NCBI GenBank assembly: GCA_039654915.1
Contig: CM077597.1
Span: forward strand, 73,844,001 to 73,908,000
Reading direction: 5' to 3'
Length of the DNA stretch: 64,000 nt
Origin: Aquilaria yunnanensis
Taxonomy: Eukaryota; Streptophyta; Magnoliopsida; Malvales; Thymelaeaceae
Positions 10,281 to 23,124 of the stretch are shown piece after piece. Within the stretch, counting starts at the first letter, position 1. Every line of letters starts with the position of its first letter. The notes under the pieces were generated by a model. It saw only the letters and a program-made list of their open reading frames with translations. It ran no database searches and was not told where the DNA came from. The position numbers were made by a program, and so were the translations under genes.

Positions 10281-11320
10281 CACTGGTTTTGGAAACCCTC
10301 GTCCATTCATTTTTTTTAGAATTAAGGCTCCTCTTGAAAAGGCTTTCTTCACCACATAGGGTCCATCACAACACTTTATCAACCAATGATGAACAGTGTA
10401 GTGGAGGCAGCAAATAAGAATATCAAAAGGATTATCGAAAAGATGACTTCTACTTACAAGGATTTGCATGAGATGTTACCTTTTGCTCTAAATGTGTACA
10501 AAACTTCAGTGCGCACTTTTACTGGAGCTATACCTTTTTCTTTAGTACATGGTAAGGAGGCCGTATTGCCCATTGAAGTTAAGATTCCTTCATTGAGGGT
10601 GTTAAAGGATGTCCAATTGGAAAAAGCAAAGTGGGCCAAGGCCAAATATGAGTAATTGAATCTAATTTATGAGAAAAGGATGACTGCCTCTATCATGGAC
10701 AACTTTATCAAAGGAGGATGATTCGTGCTTACAATAAAAAGGTCCACCCTTGACAATTCCATGAAGGTGACTTGATCTTAAACTGTTGACATAAGTTCTA
10801 CATCATCTCATTATTCAAGTTTATAGCATTGTCTAAAATGATACATTCTGGCAACCTATATTGACAAATAATCTCTCTCTCGATGAACCGACACACCACC
10901 TTTCGAGTTACACTTGCATAAGGAACTGCCTCCACTCACTTAGTGAAGTAATTGATTGCCACCAGAATCAATTTGTGACCATTAGAAGCCTTGGGGGTAA
11001 TTGCTCCAAGAACATCTATCCCCCATATAGCAAAAAGCTAAGGTATTGCTGTCACATTGAAAGAGGCAGGCGGAACTTGAATTTTGTTGGCATACATTTG
11101 GCACTTATGTCATTTCCTCATGTAATTGATACAATCGGTTTCCAATGTGAGCCAATAGTAGCCTGCCCTCATTATTTGTCTTGCCATGGTATGACCACTG
11201 GTATACACCTCACATATTCCAGCATGAACTTCTTCCATGATCCTTCTTGCTTCATAAAAGTCAACACAACAGAGTAACACCAAATCTAGGCTCTTCTTAT
11301 AAAGTACATCTGCATTCAAA
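10280..11320 (-). pseudogene. Ogre-like integrase remnant with an internal inversion
   Basis: On the minus strand, 11110-11319 holds the H2C2 zinc-binding part (MEEVHAGICEVYTSGHTMA, then AGYYWLTLETDCINY). About 10800-11110 holds the catalytic core with frameshifts. About 10280-10370 holds the extreme C-terminus (GPYVVKKAFSRGALIL, PVNSD). The segment between them, 10371-10787, is on the plus strand: VVEAANKNIKRIIEKMT, LPFALNVYKTSVRT and EAVLPIEV belong to the integrase core end and C-terminal domain. A piece of about 0.4 kb has therefore flipped inside the domain, probably with loss of roughly 20 codons at the edge. Not functional. Confidence 0.85.
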
Positions 11321-11379
11321 AGAAAACCTATTGACAGTGTTTGTAGAAACTTCTTATCATTTTTTGATATTTCGAGTGG

Positions 11380-12250
11380 ATATACTCATTCTTAGAGGTA
11401 TCTCTTAATATCATGATACCATGGCTTCCCATCTAACTCTTCTCCTACATTCATACAATATGCCAGAGAATTTAGTACTTTCATTTTAAAAACAAAAGTA
11501 TGCCCATTGCTACTTATCTTGTACATGACGGCTAAACTAGCCAAGGCATCCGGGACTTGATTGTCTTCTCTTGAATGATGATGGAAGCTTATCATCCTGA
11601 AATGTTTCACCAAGTCTAGCATAAGTCTTTGGTAAGGGATCAACTTTGGGTCCCTAGTCTCCCAGTTGCCTTTCATTTGATATATGACCAATGCAGAATC
11701 TCCATAAACTCAGAGATCTCGTACCTTCAACCTTAGGGCCATTTGAAGTCCCATAGTGTGTGCCTCATATTTTGCTATATTGTTGGTACAAGGAAATGTG
11801 ATTTTTGCTACGAGAAGGTGCTAGTATCCTCCTAGAAAGATTAGCATAGCTCCAATCCCTTATCCCGAAGCATTAGATGCTCCATCAAATGCCATTTTCC
11901 ATGTTTCATCTGCTTCTTGGACTTCAGGTTCCGTCATCATTATATCTCCATCGGGAAAATCCATCTTCATTGGCTTATAATCCTCCAGTGCTCTATCAAC
12001 CAAATATTCAGCTATTACATTCCCTTTTACGGCCTTATGGGTGACATATTGTATGTCATACTTTGACAAAAGCATTTTCCATTTTGTGATCCTTCCTGAT
12101 AAACCAGGCTTCCCAAAGATGTACTTGATAGGATCAGTCTTTGAGATCAACAGTGTGGTATTGTTGAGCATGCAGTGTCATAGTCAGCCCACCACTTATG
12201 TAAGGGCACAACAGCTCTTTTCTACCACTGAGTATTTTGCTTCATAAGTG
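11380..12250 (-). pseudogene. Ogre-like RNase H and second RNase H-like segment
   Basis: At 11860-12171 the frame reads DPIKYIFGKPGLSGRITKW, then LLSKYDIQYV. This is the end of the reverse-transcriptase-linked RNase H domain. MKMDFPDGDIM and MAFDGASNASG follow: the start of the additional, archaeal-type RNase H typical of Tat/Ogre elements (catalytic first Asp in FDGASN). At 11392-11691 the later part appears (HFRMISFHHHSREDNQVPDA, then LASL). Stops around 11700-11860 break the frame. Confidence 0.8.
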
Positions 12251-13560
12251 GTGAACGTTTTGCTCAAGTAGTAAACTTAATTCTTTTTCTTGTCTGTCTC
12301 ATCCCGTTGTCCTAAAACGGATCCTAATGAAGAATCATGTACTGAGAATTATAAAATAAATGGCTCTTATAGTCGGCGTGGTACCAAGATTAGTATATTA
12401 GACAAGTATTGCTTGATTTTTTTCAAACACCTATTGACATTCACCATTTCACTCCATTAGATTGTCTTTCTTCAATGATTTGAAAAGAGGTTCACACTTG
12501 GATGTTAATTGTGATATGAACCTCGTAATGAAGTTAATTTTGCCCAGGAAACTTCTTACCTTTTGGACTCTTTGGATGAGGCATTTTTTGTATTGCCTTG
12601 ACTTTAATTTGGTCAACTTGAATCCCATCTTTGTTCACCACGAAGCCCAATAACTTGCCTAAAGAAGCCCTAAAAGTACATTTACTAGGATTCAATTTTA
12701 GATGGTACTTGCAAAGTCTATCGAACAACTTTCTAAGCACATCCAAATGCCCATTGGCATTGTGGGATTTGGTGATCATATTATCTACATACACCTTGAT
12801 CTCTTCGAGAATCATGTCATGGAATAAGGAAACCATAGCTCTTTAATAAATAGCCCCAGTATTCTTCAACACAAATGGCATTACCTTATAGTAAAAGGTC
12901 CCCTAGAGGGTAACATAGATAGCCTTTATCATATCATCTAGATCGATTTTGATTTGATTATACCTAGAAAAGTCATACATAAAAAAAAAGTATGAGTTCC
13001 CTACAGCATTATCCACTAGCGTATCGATGTGGGGGAGCGGGAAATTATCTTCAGGGTTTGCCTCATTCAGAGGTCGATAGTCTTGATAGACTATTAGCTT
13101 CCCACTTTCCTTCTTTTCAACTGGAACTATGTTGACAACCCATTATGTGTATTCTGGGACCCCAAGGAATCCTGCATCCCATAGCTTTTGAATTTCATCT
13201 TTAACTCATAGGATTAACTCTGGCTTCAACCTTCATAGCTTCTGTCAGACGGGCTTTGCCTCGGGCTTTAATGATATTTTGTGCAACACTATGTCCAAGC
13301 TACCAGGCATATCTTGATATGCCTAAGCGAATACATCTACATGTTTTCTCAACAAGTGTATCAGCTCTTCTTTCTCTTCAGAAGGAAATAGTGTGCCAAT
13401 CTTAACTTCTCTCACATTCTGATTATCTCCTAAGTTGATTGTCTTAGTCGGTTCCTAGCTTATTGCCCTTTCTTTTCATCTTACTCGATTAGTTTCAATA
13501 ACTTAAGAGAGATCTAAAGATCTTCATCATCAGAGTCAGCAGTGCCTATGGGATTATCAA
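12250..13560 (-). pseudogene. Ogre-like reverse transcriptase remnant
   Basis: At 12534-12836 the frame reads IKVYVDNMITKSHNA, then LNPSKCTFRASLGKLLGFVV: the palm and following segments of gypsy reverse transcriptase. The catalytic YVDD is YVDN here (GAT changed to AAT), which alone should abolish activity. The N-terminal part (about 12840-13560) is recognisable only in short pieces with several stops. Confidence 0.8.
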
Positions 13561-14349
13561 AGTTCATTCTTTCATTGTCATCGAAGAGAGTTTTAGGTCT
13601 GCATTAGCAAAAGAGAAAGAAAGGAAAGAAAATGGAAAAAATAAGATGAATGATGATGGGTCTTTTATTAATAGTGTACACAAATCACAACTTTATTAAA
13701 ACAAATAGCAATAACTAAAAAGTCTACTTAAGCAAATATTACGCCCTATTGATTGGACCTATCTTTAGGAGATTTTGACTATAAAATTACTTTGAAAAGC
13801 TCTCGATTACAACAGGTAGTTCTATTGCCTCCCAATTGTCTAGCATATCCTATAAGCTGTAAGGTTGAATGAGCTCCTAATCCGTAGATGAGTCACTTGT
13901 TATTGCCTAAATAAGTCTTTAAAAAGCTTGCTAATGCCGATGATTAGTGTACCTTTTTCATCACTCCTTGGAGCCAAGCCACTACTCACAAAGATTTCAC
14001 TCATGACAAGGATGTTTAAATCTTCTCCATCCAAAATACGTCTCTACAGTCATGCAATCCTTTTTTCTTTCTTCTCAATTATCATTTTCATCTTATCCCG
14101 CCTAGTCGGTGTAAAACCCAGGCCATACTTTCTTTATTCGTGGGGATCTCAAATTGCTTTAAGATCCCTTGCAAGGCCTGTCCCATACCTAGTCCTAGCG
14201 AATATCCTCCTTTCATCATGAGTTTGGCCATAATCTAACTCATCTTAGAAATGCTGAAGACGAGCTCTTTTTCATATTCACCAATGTATGTAACATTGAC
14301 CACTTCAAAGGACCTGAATGAGTAGTCTAGCACGTGTTCATTGGCCTCA

Positions 14350-14990
14350 ATGTATTGAGCATCTGCAGGTCGAGATAGTAGAATATCCTCTTCAGCGAAC
14401 ACTATTACAACTTTCCTTTCATGATGAATTTCAGCTTCTGATGCAATGAAGAAGGAACTGCGTCAGCTATATAGATCCATGGTTTTCCCAATAAGCAACT
14501 ATAGGAAGGCCTGATATCCATTACTTGGAATACAATATGAAAGACACAAAGGCCAATTGCTATTGACAATCTATGTCCTCTACAATGTCTTTCCTCGTTC
14601 CATCGAATGCTCGAATGATGACATGGCTATTGTTGATGCATGATGGGTCCACACCTAGCTTACGTAAGGTTTCCAGAGGTATTACATTTAGAGCTGGCCT
14701 ATTGTCAATGAAGACCCTGGCCATGATTCAATCCTTGCACTTAGTTGAAATATGTAAAGCCTTAAAGTGTCCCTTCCCTTCTATTGGTATCTTCTCATCA
14801 GTGAAAATGATGAGATTCAGAGCTGTGATGTTGTTGGCAAGGTGATCAAAGTTATTCACAGAGATATCATGTGCAACATAAGCTTTATTTAATACTTTAA
14901 GAAAAGTTTCTCGATGAGCGTTAGGATTTAAAAGTAATGAAAGTATGGAAATCTTTACTAGCAGACAGCTCAATTGCTACACAATACTAT
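14350..14990 (-). pseudogene. Ogre-like protease region remnant
   Basis: The minus frame at 14728-14973 has NAHRETFLKVLNKAYVAHDI, NNFDHLANNITALN and KGHFKALHISTKCKD. In Tat/Ogre elements this stretch directly precedes the aspartic protease DNGS motif. The protease itself continues to about 14350 with stops and shifts. It would process the gag-pol polyprotein. Confidence 0.7.
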
Positions 14991-15699
14991 ACTCACTTTG
15001 CTTTATGAGCTTGAGTAACTCACATGCTTGTTTCTTAAGCACTACTTAAGGTGCCCCTTGCTCCTCTAATGAATTTGTAGTGATAGGCACAGACTTTGGG
15101 TCCGCAATATTCTTATTGTACTAGAGCTTGTCCATCTGCTCTGGCGAATAACATCAACCACTCCTAGTCATGCCCCCGACTTCTGGCAGGGTTGATGTGA
15201 TATTGGATGTATAGCTGTACCTTCATGGCATTGCCTTGTCCGATATGTAGGGGAATAGAGCTAGAACTTGAATCCTTCAAGGCCTAACAATAGGCCTTGA
15301 AATTGGTATGACAAAGGGCCTGGGCCTAATTGAGCTGTCTTTTTCCTTGACGATTACATTTGCATCAACTTCTTCACTTGGCGTGAAAACAATGAGCTGG
15401 GATGAATCCATAAGTTATTATGAGATCTTACGGAATTATGAACAAGTCTAGATAGAGTGGCTTTCACTATTATGAAAAGCACACCACTTTTCATCCTTGT
15501 TTTCTTTGTGCTCAAATGAAGGCCTTCCAATAATTACCTATTCTTTCAAGAGCCATGAGTATACGAACTCAAGAGGAGTTATAATACCATCGACTGACTT
15601 CTTTATAAGACAATCTTTTACTATCATATTCACAGGTCCAGCTTGATAAGGTGATAATGGATTGTGAGTAACACTTGGCTCATCAGAGAAATCGAACCA

Positions 15700-17740
15700 C
15701 TTTGACTCAATTAGCTATTGGACTATGCATTTCAAAGCCACACAATTTTCAATACCACAACCCCTAGTACTATCATGATACGAGAAAGTTGCATTGAGAT
15801 CATACCACCTTGGATAGGGTGGTTCCATTAGCTTTGTAGGAATTGGGCGAATAAATTGACTTTCAATGAGCTTGGGATATAACTCTGTGTAGGTCATAGG
15901 AATTGGAGCAAATGTTTCTATTCATCTTAATGCAGCCAACTATGAAGGTAGAATGGGTAGCCGTGATTCAGTAGTCTTAGCAATGAGATAACATAGGTGA
16001 GGCCCAGTAGCCAAAACACCTACCAAGAGAGTCCCTCTTCTTCAACCTATTTGTTGCACCTCTTCATCCTTTTTTCTAGGCAGTCCTCTTCTTTTCACCC
16101 CGTCATTAAAGGACTTGGCAATCTTTCCAGTCTTGATCATATGCTCAATTCGTTCTCCTAACAAGACAATATCAGAAAAGCTATTTGCCGAGTTACCATT
16201 AAGTTTATCATAGTATGGGTTCAATGTTTGGATGAATCAGGTCACCATTTCCTTTTCTGTCATGGGTGGTTGAACTTGTGCTGCCAAGTCCCTCCACCTT
16301 CAAGCATACTCCTTAAAGGCTTCTTGTGTCCTCTTCTCCATACTTTGAAGAGTTTGGCGATTAAGAGCCAAGTTCATAACATGCTTGTAATTGTTGATGA
16401 AAGTTTGAGTGAGGACATTCCACCTCTTGATGTTTCTTGGACCTTGGCCTAGATACCACTGCAATGTAAATTTTGTAATACTCTATTGGAAAAGAGCCAT
16501 TCACACGTTTTCATCCTTTGTGAGCTATTAAATCTTTCTTAGGAAAAGTGTTATGTGAGTGAAAAGGTAGCTTGTTCCATCATACTTAACAAAATTTGGC
16601 ACCTTGAAATCTGAAGAAATTACGACATCCAGCATCAAGCAAAGGTCATCCATGGAAAAAGATCCAAATATAGTGCCTCCTTTAATAGCTCAAAGCCTTT
16701 TCTATATAGTCTTAAGTTTTTTACCATCTTCTTCCTCTCTCAACAGCATATTCTTTCCTTCGTAGATAGGATTATGCCTTAAATGAATGCTATCGAATAG
16801 ACCTAAATCTTGAAAAAGCTTTTCTTGAACTGAGACTTGTAGTGGGATGAATCTCGGGGTATAGATGGGATCTTGCAGGTCTTTGATAGGGGTTTGGATC
16901 CCTTTTCCCTTAATAAATTCCATTAGTTACTTCATTTGTTCCGCCATACCCTCTATCTTTAACTTGATATTAGTGAGACATCCTTCCATTTGCCCTGCCA
17001 TGCATCTTATTTGAAGCCGAGTTAGATATCAATGTTGAGTGCCAATTTTTACCTTTTTAAAGTAAGATTTATTTCATTAGCTTTTATATGAACATGATTA
17101 ATTTAATGCATGCATGAATGAATATCGTAAGTACTCAATGAAAAGAAGACTACCATGGGAATTCTCAATTGAATAACCAACTCAAGAGTTTTTTGTCAAA
17201 AGAATAGTAGTTTAAACTATTTTATTACATGAAACGAATTTCTTAAAAGAAACGACCCAAGGTATAATATTGCTTCCTAGCCTTGGTGATAAACTCCATC
17301 ATTTTCTGCATGGTTGGTGATGAGGTAGGCTACCTCTTTAGCATCCTCCACCATTTGTTGATCTTGATATGTAACCTCCTAGCTTCAGTGAGAAAAGCCT
17401 CCACTTGATCTTGAGAAAACTTGTGTTAATCCTCCCAGAATTTTGCTTTCATCTCATTTCGAACAGTTTCTTTAACTAGTTGAGAGATAACTTGTCTTTG
17501 TTGCTCGATCTTCTCCTCCAAGTTTTTTTTTTCATTGAATTGTTGCACATCAATGTGCATCCTCTTGTTCTTTACCTTTTCTTCTTCTAACTCCCATTGG
17601 AGCTCTCTCTTAGCTGGCTTTCTAAGAGTATCAAAGGGTAGCACTACCCTTTTTTTGTTTACTTTTCCATTCACGATACGTGGTGGGAGAAAGAATAGGT
17701 CTAAACTTGAGCACATAAAGTCTTCTCCATGCAACTAAGA
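15700..17740 (-). pseudogene. Ogre-like gag remnant
   Basis: Minus-strand pieces in order. At 17426-17734 a charged, coiled-coil-rich segment (ELQWELEEEKVKNKR, then EEKIEQQRQVISQL). At 16702-16923 the segment IQTPIKDLQDPIYTPRFIPL, then DSIHLRHN. At 16042-16224 PYYDKLNGNSANSFSDIVLL, then GERIEHMIKTGKI. At 15715-15897 PPYPRWYDLNATFSYHDS, then GCGIENCVALKCIVQ, the zinc-knuckle-like YHxxxxGCxIENC block. These blocks and their order are typical of plant Tat-lineage gag. Stops lie between all of them. Confidence 0.8.
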
Positions 17741-17987
17741 TAATCATTGCGAACTTGTCCGCCCTTATGGGAGAATTCCAGCTTGTTCAAGTTATGAGTC
17801 ATGGGAATAAATTGTATGGATCCAAATTACTTTTGTACCTATGCTGGGGCGTAATTTGTACATCCCCATATGCCAAGAAGAGGAACCCATGGGCCATTGT
17901 CACAATGATAAACGATACGAGTGGACGTGGACCAAGGAGTTCTCCATTCTATTTATGGCTCAGTGAGGTTCTTGAAATAGTTGATCT

Positions 17988-19401
17988 TGTTGGGTTTCGG
18001 GAGCCAAACAGTGCAGCAGAATTTAACTGAAACCCTCCAGGATCCAAGTGAAACGGGGTAAATCGGGTGTTCAAAAATTTTCATACCTAATTTTCGGTTG
18101 AGATCTCTCACCCAACTGTAGAGTTGAATCATAAAACCTGAACAGTTTACGTGTTCAAGTTCTCTATGGTATCCACATGAGCCTCTCGGGATCACTACGC
18201 TTCCACCACGTCCTGGCAGATACGTTTCTCTTGCGCACGCAGTGCTAGCTTGCGTCCTCCAAGGAATTGCAAGAGAAGAGTGCGGTTGTCTTTTTAGGAG
18301 GCTAGGGCAAGAAGCTGCGAATTTTTCACTAAAAGTTGTATTTATAGTGAGACTCAACTTCCAGACCTAATGGGTTTCAAAGCCCTAATTCAATTAGGCT
18401 TTAATTTCGGGTTTAATAATGGCTCAACTCTTGGGCCCATCATTAATACGAAATTATTGTAAAACCATAACCCAAATAATTAGCCCATGCACTTTAATGA
18501 TCCAAATAGCTCTATCTGTGCGACCCAATAGGCTCTTACCACGTTGGCAATGATCATAAATCACATTTATGATCATAAGCAATGAGCGGTGTCTAGCAAC
18601 ACATCATTGCTACCCAAGTGACAAGATTGTCGGTGATTCGACTAAACATTTATGATCATCACCGATATATGCCACTATCCCTTTGTCCAAGATATCAAGA
18701 CTAAGCACGAGACATGGAATGTGTCACTCTCGTATAGCCCAATCTTTGGTTTCTTGATTACCGAGTAGACTAACTTAAACTGATGACATTGATATCGTAT
18801 ATCAACTCATCCGAGCAGGGCCATGCATTTTCTAAGTCTCACTCTATCAAGGGGCCCGAAGATATCACTTCCGTTACATAGGAGGGACACACCCCATCTT
18901 GATCATATAAATCCCTCCGCATGATATGTGACATACCCAATGACCTCCTTCAAGTTCACCCAGTTACGAGCAACAAAGGAAAATATCAAAGTATGTGACT
19001 CACATGTAGGGAACCTTGATGATCTTAGGTCGAATGACTATATATACCATGATCACTGTGAGAATCACTTATGACACTCATATAACGATCCATGTAGTGT
19101 TCTCATGGTGGGTCGGTCCAGTACACAAGTTCTCCAACTTGTACCCATATGTAGACGACATATCTCATATTAGTCTCCACATATGCTAGTCGTTATGTAT
19201 TATTGCAACCCACTCCACAATAATACTAGACCAGGGACATTTGAGAATATCATTATTCTAATGTTACAATTATGTTTATTACGTTACGCAGAAACAGAAC
19301 AACAAACATAATTGCTGGATTAATGCCTTAATAAAACATCATGACGCAATGTGCAAAAAATACAATCATCTCATAATTGGCTTTTGGGCACAACACTAAC
19401 A
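17988..19401 (-). mobile_element. Solo LTR of the copia family at 46994-55316
   Basis: A 1414-bp copy of the 1416-bp LTR found at 46994-48409 and 53901-55316, from TGTTGGG to CTAACA on the plus strand, with no internal sequence. Flanks are GATCT (17983-17987) and GATCC (19402-19406), a 5-bp target duplication with one mismatch. It is clearly more diverged from the two complete LTRs than they are from each other. It sits inside the gag region of the Ogre-like element, so it came later. A solo LTR arises by recombination between the two LTRs of a full element. Confidence 0.9.
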
Positions 19402-20340
19402 GATCCATCCCTCTTTACTGTCGTGTTCAATCCAGTCACTCTTCAAAAAGGCTTCAATAGGGAAAAATCCTTCAAAAAGTGATTCCCAGGATTCTTTTTG
19501 GCACATAGGAGGTGGCTCTTAATCCATACAGTAAGTAAATGAGAACATCCAATAAACTTGCCACCATTTTACTGACAAAAAATTCAATGATCTAATGGTT
19601 TCAGCAAGAATCACTGGAGTTGGAGTTACTTGAGACTTACAGATTTTATCGAAGAATGAAATCACGTCTCCCTCACTAAATCCAATGATCTTAGGAAAGA
19701 TCACCAAGCCATATACTGTAAGTGCAAAGGCCTTATTCTTTTGATCCTTTTGTGAATGCGTGTGGATGAGTTACTTCAATTCATTCCAACTAATGTATTT
19801 GCAATGCCCGTTTACTAAGAACTTTGATTGAAGAGTGGAAGCTCACATATCCAACAATTAAGCTAAAGCTCGATGAAGTTCGAGTCTTTTATCATGACAA
19901 TAAATTTCCACTGGATACTCAGATGGCTAGCCCAAAAGGTTGTTGCATTCCTCTATCATAGGCACAAGCTCCATCTTGTTGAAAAAAAAAACACTGATAG
20001 TATGAGTCCCAATACTGTATAAGTGCGCAAATGAGTGACACATCTATGGTGACTTTGAGCAAGCGAGCAATGTGGCTGTATACGAATGTGAATTATTCTC
20101 AATCCTCGAAGCTCCAACTACCCCATATTCTTGATAATTTAGCTACGTCATTTTGGTCCACACAAATTGAGACTTGGTCCTTAAGGTGCACATAACTATG
20201 TGGTGTTAGACAATCTCCATGAAGTTTTTGGTCCATTTTAGAAAATTCCATTGCCCCTGGCTAGATTTCCATTATCGTGGCATTTTAAGACTTGTCACTA
20301 GTAATGGGACGATAATCAATAACATCCATGGTAATAAAGC
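19402..20340 (-). pseudogene. Ogre-like N-terminal gag region (DUF7745-like)
   Basis: The minus frame at 19519-19707 reads MVIFPKIIGFSEGDVISFFD, then TPTPVILAETIRSLNFLS. This resembles the 'LxIFP... AETFRSLNxCR' block of the DUF7745-type domain in the first gag-like ORF of many plant Tat/Ogre elements. The rest is degraded. The solo LTR separates this part from the coiled-coil part at 17426-17734. Confidence 0.65.
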
Positions 20341-20957
20341 TTTCACCGAATACTTAACCTAATGAATGACATGCATATGCAAAAAAAAAAAAATCAACAA
20401 AGAAAAGTGAGGTTAGCTCCAAACAATACATAGAGTCATAAGTTAAGAAGTATCGCAACAAGCATACGAGCAATACAAAATTCATGCCTATGGTGATGAC
20501 AAAGGGTAGGAATTTCATGGTTGGTTCTATGGCTAAGTGGGGTATTCTATATGCATACAGGTGGCTTGTCAAAAAGGCTGAGGGTGGTTCCTAAATCCCA
20601 TTGCTAAATCATAGCGACAGCCCAATTCCCTACCCATGAGAATTTATGTAAGGAGAGGATTAATTCAAGTCATAGTGTTTTGTGGGCCCATGTAGAGACT
20701 ATCGTCTCAGGAGCCAAACACACTACTTTGTTACCTAAAACCAATGAAGGCTTGGAGACCATGGTCTCACGAGGACAACAACATCGATTCCGCTTTAAAA
20801 AAAATATGGTTCATCCTAGGAAGCTCAAGTGTAGAGCTTTATGTCATGAATGCATATTGCATGCCTCCAACAAGTAAATAAAACATATAAGTAGCAAAAG
20901 AATAAGCAAAGCAAAACTAAACTAAACAAATCAAACTTTTAGGCTCGACTCACGAAT
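20341..20957 (-). other. Ogre-like element 5' leader, no gene seen
   Basis: Sequence between the primer site and the first gag-like block. Only short chance ORFs. Confidence 0.5.
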
Positions 20958-20960
20958 GTC

Positions 20961-20976
20961 ACCAGCAAAGTCGCCA
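20961..20976 (-). other. Primer binding site (tRNA-Arg type)
   Basis: The minus strand reads TGGCGACTTTGCTGGT, starting three bases inside the 5' LTR. It resembles the TGGCGACTC-type site of Ogre/Tat elements, which is complementary to the 3' end of tRNA-Arg. Confidence 0.7.
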
Positions 20977-20979
20977 AGT

Positions 20980-23124
20980 TGTGGTTTTTGGGAGTCTCCA
21001 CCAATTGGTTTCACTTAGGTCGATTGGACACCTTAAAATGGTCTACGAGAGTTTGAGGAGTTCGGGAGTACGGTTATGCTAAAACAACTTTGTTATAACG
21101 CCTAAAAATTGGAACCTTAGTTTGGTTTAAGTTTTGCTTTGCTTAATTTGATTAATATCCAAACCATGGGTTCTGACAGAACCACCCAGATGTAAAGTTC
21201 TAAACCTTACTAGTTGTTTTTATTTATTTCATGAAATTTTGATATTTTCAAACCATAGATCCTATCGGACCACCCGGATATGGAACCTAAAAACTTAACC
21301 TATCTTTATTTATCTTTATTTATCTTTTAAATACTTTAGTCGATTTTCGATCCAAACCATAGACCTTATTGGATCACCCAGATGTGGATATTTAAACTTA
21401 ATTTATCTTTTATATATTTTTATCCTATGAAGATTTTAATTATTTATTAATCCAAACCATGGAGCCCATCGGATCAGTCGAATATGGATATTGGAACTTA
21501 ATTTATTTATATTTGTATTGATTTTTCTTAACTACTTTTAAAAAATTTTAATTAATTATTCAAATCATGGATCCTATCAAATCATCTAGATATGGATATT
21601 GGGACCTAATTTATTTATATTTGTATTTATTTTCTTAACTACTTTCAAAAATTTTAATTGATTATCCGAACCATGGATCTTATCAGATTAGCCATATATG
21701 GATTTTAAATTTTATTATCATCCTAAATTCATCCTAAGGATTTATTAAACCCACATGAAATTGAATTTTCCTAAGTGTGATTTTTGAGATGCATTAAGAG
21801 AACTAAAAAAACAAAATCAAAATATCCTAAAATTTAAAGAAAATAAATATAAAAAAATAAAAATTCTTAGTTATATCCCTATGTGAATTTAATGGTAGAA
21901 TTTAATGCATGGCCAAACTAGCAAATAAGTAAAGAAAAATAAATAAACAAAGAAAATAAACATCAAAGCTTGCTGTTAATGCCCCTTCTGTAAAATAAAA
22001 ATTGTAGTGACTTGTATGCACGAAGTAAAAGGATAAGGGGGCTAAAACGAAGTTATACAGGGTCTGTTTCGCGGGTCCGGAAACAGGTTCGTCTCTATTT
22101 CCCTGTCCACCGGCTGCGAAAGAAAGGCGGCTGAGCGTGGGCTTCAATGGCGGTGGGCCAACGACCTCCGGAGGTCGATGGCGCCGCGCAAGAAGATCGT
22201 TTGGTTACCAATTGAAGAGGAAGACGGTGGCGGCGGTCTGGAAAACAGGAGCCTTCTCCTCGGTCTGACGCGTCGGCGGTCGAGTCAGTGATGAAGGGAG
22301 GCTGATAGTGGCGGATGGAGGCTGGAGAGACCTTCGACAGCGTCGAGCCTGGCGGCAGCAGGCAGCGTCTGGTCGCGGGAGCGTCGAGCAACAAGGGGAA
22401 ATATCCCAGGGGTGGCGATGCTGTGGGATAAAGGTTAGGGTTCTAACAAAGGGTAGTGAAAAAATAGGGGGCTTAGGCTGTAGTTTCATCTTTTTGGCTA
22501 GGAGCTTAGGGTTAGCCAAGTTTATTGTCCCTTTTTCTTCAACCAGTGACCCATATTTATGCTAGGGGGTCTTAGGCAAGATTAACTAAGTTTTTTATGT
22601 TTAAAACTCATAAAAATTAAAATTGAAGAGATTAGTACTTAATTTGGTCAAAGTGTCATTTTTAGTCTAACAACTCTCTTAGGCTACTGATCCGGTCCCA
22701 ATCTTTAGACGAAATTCCAATTTAGCTCAACTTTTGCCTGATTTGTTAAATTAGCCTAAAGCTTTGTAAAAATAACCAGATTTTTTCAGAATTTCATGAT
22801 TTTGCCAAATTTTCCCCAATCTTTCCAATTTTGACAAATTTGCCTCAAACTTTTTAATTTTACCTAGAATCTTCTAAAATCCCTCGGTTTTCACCCAAAT
22901 TTTTTCCTTTTACCTAAATTGACCTTACAAGACCTTTATGACTCCAAATTAGTACATAAACTACATTAACTCCTATTTTTATCCTAGATGAATATTTTAG
23001 ACTCCTAAAATTAATAACACACAAAAAAGACCAAATTCCCCCTACAAAACAAAATGCTCTTAAACTAACTTTTTCTAATCTAGAACTAAGATAAAAGTTA
23101 GTACCTAGACAAAATTGGGTGTCA
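20980..23124 (-). repeat. 5' LTR of the Ogre-like element
   Basis: A 2145-bp direct repeat of 6434-8632. On the plus strand it begins TGTGGTTTTTGGG at 20980 and ends GGGTGTCA at 23124, so in element sense it has TG...CA ends. It contains a GC-rich block (about 22060-22480) next to AT-rich sequence. Confidence 0.85.

Larger units (their letters stand above)
6434..23124 (-). mobile_element. Decayed Ogre/Tat-like Ty3/gypsy retrotransposon
   Basis: Two direct repeats of about 2.2 kb (6434-8632 and 20980-23124) flank a minus-strand internal region. In element order (right to left) this holds a primer site, a long gag-like region, protease, reverse transcriptase, RNase H, a second RNase H-like segment and integrase. 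The arrangement, the tRNA-Arg-type primer site TGGCGACTTTGCTGG and the large size fit the Tat/Ogre lineage. Total length is 16.7 kb, or about 15.3 kb without the nested solo LTR. The LTRs differ by many substitutions and indels, and every ORF is broken, so it is old. No target duplication was found (left flank GTAGC-like, right flank ACACT); the left outer edge is eroded. Confidence 0.88.
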
